Source: Kaistella flava (ex Peng et al. 2021) (GTDB taxonomy: Bacteria > Bacteroidota > Bacteroidia > Flavobacteriales > Weeksellaceae). From it: 64,000 bases of DNA. Location: contig NZ_CP040442.1 of NCBI RefSeq assembly GCF_015191005.1, forward strand, positions 2,914,001-2,978,000, given 5' to 3'. Numbering within the stretch: the first letter of the stretch is position 1; the number at the start of each line of letters is the position of its first letter. The notes under the pieces are model-generated. The model saw only the letters and a list, made by a program, of their open reading frames with translations. It made no database searches and was not told where the DNA came from. This document shows, piece by piece, positions 1 through 6,182 of this stretch. Position numbers and translations under genes: made by a program.

Positions 1-312
1 GAACTCATCAATTCATTTGTCATCCTTCAGAAAAATGGAATTGCAAAAAGTATCGAAGTCTGGCAAGACGAGCAATTAGTCGGTGGATTCTATGGCGTTC
101 AAATCGGAAAAGTTTTCTGTGGCGAAAGTATGTTTGCAAAAGTGAGCAACGCTTCAAAAGCGGGATTTATTCATTTTATCCAAAGTCAAAAAGATAACTT
201 AGAGTTAATTGATTGTCAAATTCATTCTGAACATCTGGAAAGTTTGGGTGCAACCATGATTTCAAAAAAGGACTATTTAAACATTCTAAAAAATAATAAC
301 GATGAATCCTGA
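1..312 (+). CDS. aat: Leucyl/phenylalanyl-tRNA--protein transferase (3' part)
   Basis: The reading frame is open from base 1, so the 5' end lies outside the window. The family adds Leu or Phe from aminoacyl-tRNA to proteins with N-terminal Arg or Lys, marking them for ClpAP in the cytoplasm (bacterial N-end rule). The visible C-terminal ~103 residues carry the family block GGFYGVQIGKVFCGESMF, then SNASKAGF and the LIDCQIHSEHLESLGA segment typical of Aat. The stop overlaps the next gene, whose ATG is at 302, by 11 bp, so the two are probably cotranscribed and translationally coupled. Confidence 0.93.
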   Translation, partial: ELINSFVILQKNGIAKSIEVWQDEQLVGGFYGVQIGKVFCGESMFAKVSNASKAGFIHFIQSQKDNLELIDCQIHSEHLESLGATMISKKDYLNILKNNNDES

Positions 313-1216
313 CAAAGAAAAATGGGTTTTGCTGATAGTACTCTCCATTATTTGGGGTTCTTCATTTATACTTATTAAAAAATCACTGGAGCACTTCAAT
401 CCGTATGAAGTCGGTGCTTTACGCGTTTTAATTGCTGGAATTCTTTTACTTCCACTCGCAATTAGCAATATTAAAAAATTCCCCAGAAAACATTTAAAGT
501 GGCTCATCCTTGCCGCTTTAACTGGAAATTTTATTCCCATGTTTTTATTTCCGATTGCCGAAACTGCTGTCAGCAGTAGTATTGCGGGAATTGTAAATTC
601 AATGATGCCGATTTTTGTCATTATTGTCGGATTTCTATTTTGGAAATTTTCTACCACGAAAAGACAATTGGTTGGAGTAGCGATTAGTTTTTCCGGTGCG
701 TGTATTTTAGCACTTTCTGGTGGTGAAGGCGGAGAACTGAAATTAATTCCCATTGTTTTGCTTTTGGTTGCGACTTTAGGATATGCGATTTCAATGACGA
801 CCGTGAAATCTAAACTGCACGAAATTCCAGCGAAAATTCTATCGGCGTTCGTCTTTTCTTTCGTGTTAATTGTTCCGTCGCTTATTGCATTGGTGTTTGC
901 CGGATTCTTTAATGATCTTCATCCTAACAAAGATTTGTTCGTTGGATTGGGCTTTGTAAGTTTATTATCCATCTTCGGAACTGGATTAGCGATGATGTTG
1001 AATTATCGTTTACTTAGTATTTCAACGCCTTTATTTGCGTCGACAGTGACATTGTTAATGCCAGTAGTTGCGGTAATATGGGGAATGCTGGACGGTGAGA
1101 AACTAACACCGATGCAGTTTGTAGGAGCCTTTATTATTCTTGCGGGACTGATTTTCTTAAGAGCGAAAGTTGCTAAAAAAGAAAAACCGCAAGACTCGAA
1201 AGCGCTGCGGTTTTAA
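302..1216 (+). CDS. EamA/DMT-family transporter
   Basis: A 304-residue integral membrane protein with about ten hydrophobic segments in two halves, the usual EamA (drug/metabolite transporter, RhaT-like) duplication and length. The first half starts with the family signature WGSSFILIKKSL and the second contains YAISMTTVKSK and a late PVVAVIWGMLDGEKLTPMQFVG region. These proteins export amino acids or metabolites; the substrate cannot be read from sequence. It overlaps the end of aat by 11 bp. The last codons form half of an intrinsic terminator, so transcription probably ends here. Confidence 0.9.
   Translation: MNPDKEKWVLLIVLSIIWGSSFILIKKSLEHFNPYEVGALRVLIAGILLLPLAISNIKKFPRKHLKWLILAALTGNFIPMFLFPIAETAVSSSIAGIVNSMMPIFVIIVGFLFWKFSTTKRQLVGVAISFSGACILALSGGEGGELKLIPIVLLLVATLGYAISMTTVKSKLHEIPAKILSAFVFSFVLIVPSLIALVFAGFFNDLHPNKDLFVGLGFVSLLSIFGTGLAMMLNYRLLSISTPLFASTVTLLMPVVAVIWGMLDGEKLTPMQFVGAFIILAGLIFLRAKVAKKEKPQDSKALRF
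1183..1214 (+). terminator. Intrinsic terminator inside the 3' end of the EamA gene
   Basis: Perfect 9-bp arms AAAACCGCA (1183-1191) and TGCGGTTTT (1206-1214) with a 14-nt loop. The hairpin overlaps the last codons and the stop of the transporter gene. The T-run is short, so moderate strength is likely. Confidence 0.6.
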
Positions 1217-1340
1217 ATAAATCTAATAAAAAGTAAAAATGAAAGGCGACAAAGATATATAATTAATATTATAGGGTCCAAATCTTTTTTTGTAAATTTT
1301 AAATTATTTCAAAAAGGCCCTTTCTTTTTTAATATTTTGC

Positions 1341-1348
1341 TAAATTTG
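1341..1348 (+). promoter_or_regulatory. Promoter -7 element of the CBS gene
   Basis: TAAATTTG is a perfect match to the Bacteroidota -7 consensus TAnnTTTG. Only four bases separate it from the ATG at 1353, so the expected start of transcription falls at or beside the start codon and the mRNA may be leaderless. No clear -33 TTTG is seen. Confidence 0.5.
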
Positions 1349-1352
1349 GCTA

Positions 1353-2006
1353 ATGTTTATCAAAGATTACATTTCTAAAGATTATCCTGCGTTCAATACC
1401 AGTGATTCGATTGAAGAGGCAAATGAAGTCGCTAAAGAATTTGGCTATTCCCACGTCTTTATCAAGAAGAAAGGTTTTTACCAAGGAGCGCTCAGTCAGC
1501 AATTTTTGGAGGAAAGTGCCGAAGGAACATTGGCCACATTAGAACAGCATTATGAAAAATTCGCTTTGCTTGATGATGGGAATGTCTTAGATTCAATTAA
1601 ACTTTTTCATACTTTCAACAGCAACGTCGTTCCGATTATTAATAAATTAGAGAAATATCAAGGATATCTTTCTTGTGACGATGTGTTCTGTGAGTTTGCG
1701 AAATATCCTTTATTCTCTGAGAACGGAGCCTTGCTCGTTGTACAAATTAACAAAAGAAGTTATTCAATGACTGATGTCTGTAAAATTGTAGAATCGAATA
1801 ATGGTAGAATTTATGGCTGTTACATCAGTGCCTACGAGGACGACGATGTACAGATTACCGTAAAGATCAGCAGCGAAAATTTAAGTTCGATAGACGAAAC
1901 TTTTGAACGGTATGGATACAATGTAGTTCATAAATATTACGATGACGAAAAGGAAGAGCTGTTGAAAGACCGTTTCGGATTTTTTCAAAAATATATGGAA
2001 TTTTAA
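1353..2006 (+). CDS. CBS-domain protein preceding NAD kinase
   Basis: A 217-residue soluble protein. The first ~130 residues resemble a pair of CBS motifs (IKDYISKDYPAFNTSDSIEEA at the start and a second unit around NSNVVPIINKLEKYQGYLSC). The last ~80 resemble an ACT-like fold (GALLVVQINKRSYSMTDVCKIVE). CBS pairs usually bind adenine nucleotides. It sits 88 bp before nadK in the same direction, an arrangement I recall as usual in flavobacteria, so a link between adenylate sensing and NADP synthesis is a plausible inference. Its molecular role is unproven. Confidence 0.75.
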   Translation: MFIKDYISKDYPAFNTSDSIEEANEVAKEFGYSHVFIKKKGFYQGALSQQFLEESAEGTLATLEQHYEKFALLDDGNVLDSIKLFHTFNSNVVPIINKLEKYQGYLSCDDVFCEFAKYPLFSENGALLVVQINKRSYSMTDVCKIVESNNGRIYGCYISAYEDDDVQITVKISSENLSSIDETFERYGYNVVHKYYDDEKEELLKDRFGFFQKYMEF

Positions 2007-2094
2007 AACAGATGAAACACGATAACCGTTTATTCAAAAGAAATAACAATCTGTTGGTGTTGCATCTGACCGATGAAAAAAGAAGATTAAGCAG

Positions 2095-2961
2095 ATGAAA
2101 GCAGCTATTTATTCTCAGAAAAATGATCTTGATACGTTTTTGTATTTGAGCAAATTTGTATCTGAACTCGATAAAAGAGGCGTTCAGGCAATACTTTATG
2201 AGGAAATGGCAAATGCAATGCAATTTTCTAAAATCTTTGAAACTTTTGCTGGAAAAGAAGATTTGAAGCAGAAAAAAGTCGATTTGTTTTTTACTTTCGG
2301 TGGAGATGGAACGATTGTTAACTCACTTCTTTTTGTTCAGGATTTAGAAATTCCTGTGGTCGGAGTGAATACGGGAAGACTTGGTTTCCTGGCAAGTTTT
2401 ACAAAAGAAGAAGTTTTTTTGGAACTTGATGGAATCATTAAAGGAGACATGAAAATCAGCGAGCGTTCCGTGATTGAAATCATCTCGCCGAATAATTCGA
2501 TGTTTTTTCCTTTCGCCTTAAACGATTTAACGATTTCCCGAAAAGAAACTACTGCAATGATTACAGTGGAATCTTATATTAATGGAGAATTCCTTAATAC
2601 TTTTTGGGGCGATGGAATTATTATTTCTACGCCAACAGGTTCTACCGCCTATTCATTAAGTTGTGGTGGACCGATTATTACTCCGAACAACGATACCTTT
2701 GTTATCACGCCAATTGCGCCTCATAATTTGAATGTTCGTCCATTAATTGTTAATGATAATGTCGAAATTCGTTTAAAGGTAAAAAGCCGCGTTCCACAAT
2801 ATTCACTATCACTCGATTCTCGATTATTCCACATGGAAACCGATGTCGAAATCATCTTGCGAAAAGCACATTTCAAAATACTGTTGATTCATCCTACCAA
2901 CCTAAGTTTCTACGAAACAATCCGTCAGAAACTGCTTTGGGGTAATGATAAAAGAAACTAA
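2095..2961 (+). CDS. nadK: NAD kinase
   Basis: ATP-dependent phosphorylation of NAD to NADP in the cytoplasm. The 288-residue length is normal. The family motif FTFGGDGTIVNS lies at about residues 63-74, followed by GVNTGRLGFLASF, the conserved ALNDLTISR segment (substrate NE/D motif) and the glycine-rich GDGIIISTPTGSTAYSLSCGG stretch, all standard NAD kinase blocks. It follows the CBS-domain gene and precedes fbaA by 71 bp. Confidence 0.96.
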   Translation: MKAAIYSQKNDLDTFLYLSKFVSELDKRGVQAILYEEMANAMQFSKIFETFAGKEDLKQKKVDLFFTFGGDGTIVNSLLFVQDLEIPVVGVNTGRLGFLASFTKEEVFLELDGIIKGDMKISERSVIEIISPNNSMFFPFALNDLTISRKETTAMITVESYINGEFLNTFWGDGIIISTPTGSTAYSLSCGGPIITPNNDTFVITPIAPHNLNVRPLIVNDNVEIRLKVKSRVPQYSLSLDSRLFHMETDVEIILRKAHFKILLIHPTNLSFYETIRQKLLWGNDKRN

Positions 2962-3032
2962 ATATTTGACTTTAAATCCTTAACTTTACTGTTCCAAAAA
3001 CAGCAAATAATAAATCTATAAAAATATCAATT

Positions 3033-4100
3033 ATGAGCAAGAAATTTCCGGCAGGAGTTGCCACTGGACAAATGGTTACAGACATTTTTCAATTCGCAAA
3101 GGAAAACAAATTTGCACTTCCTGCAGTGAATGTGATTGGGTCAAGTAACGTAAATGCAACGATTGAAACTGCCGCAAAACTTAATTCACCCGTAATTATT
3201 CAGTTTTCTAATGGTGGTGCTGCTTTTAACGCAGGAAAAGGATTAAGTAATGAAGGGCAAAAAGCTGCAATCTTAGGTGGAATCGCTGGAGCAAAGCATA
3301 TTCATACTTTAGCAGAAGCTTACGGAGCAACGGTTATTTTACATACCGACCACTGTGCTAAAAAATTATTGCCTTGGATTGATGGATTGATGGATGCGAA
3401 CGAAGAGTTTTTTGCACAAACCGGAAAATCTCTTTATTCTTCTCACATGCTTGATTTATCTGAAGAATCAATCGAAGAAAACCTGGACATCTCTTGTAAA
3501 TATTTCGAGAGAATGGCAAAAATGGGAATGACTTTAGAAATCGAACTTGGAATTACAGGTGGTGAAGAAGATGGTGTCGATAATTCTGGCGTAGATTCTT
3601 CAAAATTATATACGCAGCCAGATGAAGTTGCTTACGCTTATGAAAGACTAAATGCAATTTCTCCAAACTTCACGATTGCTGCTGCTTTTGGAAACGTTCA
3701 CGGTGTTTATAAACCGGGTAACGTAAAATTAACTCCGAAAATTCTTGATAATTCTCAGAAATTTGTGGAAGAGAAATACGGTTTAGGAGCAAAACCAATT
3801 AATTTCGTTTTCCATGGTGGATCAGGTTCTTCTTTAGAAGAAATCAGAGAAGCGATTGATTATGGAGTAATCAAAATGAATATCGATACTGATTTACAAT
3901 TCGCGTATACCGAAGGAATCAGAGATTTCATGGTTGATAAAATTGAATATCTAAGAACACAAGTTGGGAATCCAGATGGAGCTGACTTGCCGAACAAAAA
4001 ATATTATGATCCAAGAGGTTGGGTTAGAAAAGGGGAAGACACCTTTAGCAAAAGATTAGAGCAGGCATTTGAAGACCTGAACAATATTAATACTTTGTAA
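3033..4100 (+). CDS. fbaA: Class II fructose-bisphosphate aldolase
   Basis: Zinc-dependent aldolase of glycolysis and gluconeogenesis: fructose 1,6-bisphosphate to DHAP plus glyceraldehyde 3-phosphate. At 355 residues it is of the long class II-A type, as in E. coli FbaA. Visible metal-site and active-site segments include VILHTDHCAKKLLPW (first zinc His and catalytic Asp region), FGNVHGVYKPGNV, FVFHGGSGSS and KMNIDTDLQ. ATG at 3033 gives the standard N-terminus. It is followed by accD after 80 bp on the same strand. Confidence 0.97.
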   Translation: MSKKFPAGVATGQMVTDIFQFAKENKFALPAVNVIGSSNVNATIETAAKLNSPVIIQFSNGGAAFNAGKGLSNEGQKAAILGGIAGAKHIHTLAEAYGATVILHTDHCAKKLLPWIDGLMDANEEFFAQTGKSLYSSHMLDLSEESIEENLDISCKYFERMAKMGMTLEIELGITGGEEDGVDNSGVDSSKLYTQPDEVAYAYERLNAISPNFTIAAAFGNVHGVYKPGNVKLTPKILDNSQKFVEEKYGLGAKPINFVFHGGSGSSLEEIREAIDYGVIKMNIDTDLQFAYTEGIRDFMVDKIEYLRTQVGNPDGADLPNKKYYDPRGWVRKGEDTFSKRLEQAFEDLNNINTL

Positions 4101-4180
4101 TTAAATTATTTTAGATATTGTTTTTAAAAGCATTTTGTTTTTATTTGCACTCTGAAATTTATAATATAAAATTAAACTCA

Positions 4181-5032
4181 ATGGCATTCGACTGGTTTAA
4201 AAGAAAAGCACAAAATATTACAACTTCTACGGAAGATAAAAAAGACGTTCCTAAAGGGCTTTGGCACCAAACTCTGACAGGAAAAATTATCGAACACGAA
4301 GAATTGAAAAAAAATAATTACGTGTCTCCAGAAGATGGTTTCCACGTGAGAATTGGTAGTAGAGAATTCTTTTCGATTCTTTTTGATGAAAACAAATTTA
4401 CTGAACTCGACGCAAACGTTGAAAGTGTAGATATGTTGGGTTTCAAAGACACCAAGTCTTACACAGACCGGTTGAAAGAAGTAAAAGCCAAAACGAAATT
4501 AACAGATTCTATCAGAAATGCAGTTGGAACTGTGAATGGAGAAAAAATGGTAATTTCTTGTATGGACTTTAGTTTTATCGGTGGATCTTTAGGATCTGTG
4601 ATGGGCGAGAAAATCCGTAGAGCAGTTGATTATTGCATCGAACACAAACTTCCGTACATGATCATCTGTCAATCTGGTGGAGCGAGAATGCAGGAAGCAA
4701 CGTATTCATTGATGCAGTTGGCAAAAGTTCAGGCGAAGTTAGCGCAGCTCTCAGAAGCTGGTTTATTGTACATCGCGTATTTATGTGATCCTACTTTTGG
4801 TGGAATTACTGCTTCTTTCGCAATGACTGCTGATATTATCATGGCTGAGCCAGGAGCTTTAATCGGTTTTGCTGGGCCACGTGTGATTCGTGAAACCATT
4901 GGTAAAGATTTACCAGAAGGGTTCCAGACCTCGGAATTCTTGCAAGAAAAAGGTTTCGTAGATTTCATTGTTAAAAGAACTGAAATCAAAGATAAAGTTT
5001 CCAAAACAGTGAAGCTTTTAAGCCACGCTTAA
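4181..5032 (+). CDS. accD: Acetyl-CoA carboxylase carboxyltransferase subunit beta
   Basis: Beta subunit of the carboxyltransferase that makes malonyl-CoA for fatty-acid synthesis. I place the start at 4181 ([12 protein letters not shown]), the family N-terminus, not at an upstream in-frame ATG. The crotonase-like core is present: [42 protein letters not shown] and [14 protein letters not shown]. The N-terminal zinc ribbon of canonical AccD, normally four Cys, is replaced by a Cys-free stretch at residues ~25-55 ([15 protein letters not shown] ... [12 protein letters not shown]). Other flavobacterial AccD proteins I recall share this. A strong terminator follows. Confidence 0.96.
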   Translation: MAFDWFKRKAQNITTSTEDKKDVPKGLWHQTLTGKIIEHEELKKNNYVSPEDGFHVRIGSREFFSILFDENKFTELDANVESVDMLGFKDTKSYTDRLKEVKAKTKLTDSIRNAVGTVNGEKMVISCMDFSFIGGSLGSVMGEKIRRAVDYCIEHKLPYMIICQSGGARMQEATYSLMQLAKVQAKLAQLSEAGLLYIAYLCDPTFGGITASFAMTADIIMAEPGALIGFAGPRVIRETIGKDLPEGFQTSEFLQEKGFVDFIVKRTEIKDKVSKTVKLLSHA

Positions 5033-5052
5033 AATAGTTTAACTAATTGATA

Positions 5053-5086
5053 AAATCTCACCTCACTTGAGGTGGGATTTCTTTTT
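5053..5086 (+). terminator. Intrinsic terminator after accD
   Basis: Arms AAATCTCACCTC (5053-5064) and GAGGTGGGATTT (5069-5080) with one G-T pair, then CTTTTT. The T-run ends immediately before the ATG at 5087 of the next gene. Confidence 0.85.
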
Positions 5087-5593
5087 ATGAAGAACATCCA
5101 AATCATATTTAATGCTTTAAGATCCTTAAGTTTCACCAAGATTATAAAACTTTTGCGATTGACACTTCCGCATCCGCTATTTTCTATAATGGGATTTTAT
5201 GCGACTTTAAGAAGTTTCACTTTAGCACAAAAACATTTCCCAAAAACACATTCCAATAACGGAGAAGGAAATGCATTTCGCCATTCGCTTTGGACTTGCC
5301 TGATCATGATGTACTGTTGCAAAATTTCTTCGCCCCAAAAGGCCTTGGAATATTGCAAGAAAATGACCGATTTACATGAAGAACTTTTCCCTAATAAACC
5401 CTTGGAAACCAAAATGGATTTACATAATAACCAAGTTGGAATGAATTATTTTATGGAGCTACTTCCTGGAGTTCATCGCCAGTTTTTTGAAACGAGTTTC
5501 TTCGTTAAAGGATTGCTTGATAAAACCAAAACTGCGAAAGTTCTGAAAAGCCTGGATGACGACTTCAAAGGTGAATTGGTTTATCTAAAGTAA
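5087..5593 (+). CDS. DUF6973-like protein
   Basis: About 168 residues from the ATG at 5087. An in-frame GTG at 5072 lies inside the terminator stem and is less likely. The core reads GEGNAFRHSLWTCLIM ... MTDLHEELFPN ... KMDLHNNQVGMNYF. This His/Asn/Asp-rich pattern (NAFRHxLW, HEE, DLHNNxxG) is characteristic of DUF6973, whose biochemical role I do not know. A hydrophobic stretch near residues 20-40 could touch the membrane. The start codon directly abuts the terminator of accD, leaving no room for a separate promoter downstream of it. Confidence 0.75.
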   Translation: MKNIQIIFNALRSLSFTKIIKLLRLTLPHPLFSIMGFYATLRSFTLAQKHFPKTHSNNGEGNAFRHSLWTCLIMMYCCKISSPQKALEYCKKMTDLHEELFPNKPLETKMDLHNNQVGMNYFMELLPGVHRQFFETSFFVKGLLDKTKTAKVLKSLDDDFKGELVYLK

Positions 5594-5617
5594 AAACCCC
5601 GACATAGCCGAGGTTTT
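5593..5617. terminator. Weak hairpin between convergent genes
   Basis: AAAACCCCG (5593-5601) and CGAGGTTTT (5609-5617) pair with one mismatch around a 7-nt loop. It starts at the stop codon of the DUF6973 gene and lies 65 bp from the convergent lipoprotein gene, so it could act in both directions. Confidence 0.5.
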
Positions 5618-5681
5618 AGTTGATTGTCAAATTTCAAAAAGAGAAACGGATTTACGTTTACTAATTTCTTCTTCCTAATTT

Positions 5682-6149
5682 TTAAGTTAATGGTGCGCCA
5701 ACTTCCAGATCACATCGATGATGAGGTTCACCGTGCGCCGGATTATTTGCCGGTTTCGGACCAGTCGCCTGTGCTTGCTCTGGAGATGGAGCAGCCGATG
5801 GTGAAATCGGATTCGTATTAAAATTATTACTTGAAAGATTTTGCTGTTGCATTACCTGAGGTGCTGCATTTTGAGGTGGCGCGCTATCAATCGGTGCTCC
5901 AACAGGAATTTCGCAACGGTGATAAGGTTGACCATGTTCGGGATTCAATGTAGGCTTCTCACTTTGATTATTTGCAGCAACTGCGGCAGCAACTTCTTCT
6001 ATATCAGAGGTGTATGTAATAGACCCAACTTTGTTAACGGAATCTTTTTTTGCGTTAGTTACATTTTCAGTATCTGATTGAACCTCTTCTTTTTTATCAC
6101 ATGAATAAAAAATTGCAGCACTTGCTATTAATAATGGTAATATTCTCAT
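5682..6149 (-). CDS. Lipoprotein with doubled NPxHGxPxHRC motif
   Basis: A 155-residue protein starting at the ATG at 6149. Its lipobox AIFYSC puts the lipidated Cys at position 17. A low-complexity, Pro/Gln/Asn-rich middle separates two copies of one motif: NPEHGQPYHRCEIPVGAPI (residues 69-87) and NPAHGEPHHRCDLEVGAPL (136-154, at the very C-terminus). Each copy offers His-x4-His-x-Cys ligands, which suggests metal binding but does not prove it. I recall this motif in other Bacteroidota lipoproteins without a known function. It lies 33 bp downstream of the HMA-TonB receptor on the same strand, which fits a role in metal handling at the cell envelope. Confidence 0.8.
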   Translation of the reverse strand: MRILPLLIASAAIFYSCDKKEEVQSDTENVTNAKKDSVNKVGSITYTSDIEEVAAAVAANNQSEKPTLNPEHGQPYHRCEIPVGAPIDSAPPQNAAPQVMQQQNLSSNNFNTNPISPSAAPSPEQAQATGPKPANNPAHGEPHHRCDLEVGAPLT

Positions 6150-6164
6150 GTTTTCTTTTTTTTT

Positions 6165-6172
6165 CAAAAATA
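6165..6172 (-). promoter_or_regulatory. Possible -7 element of the lipoprotein gene
   Basis: On the minus strand TATTTTTG matches TAnnTTTG perfectly, 15 bases before the ATG at 6149. It lies within the 33-bp gap after the receptor gene, so the lipoprotein may have its own promoter as well as readthrough. No -33 is seen. Confidence 0.4.
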
Positions 6173-6182
6173 GGAAATTTAA

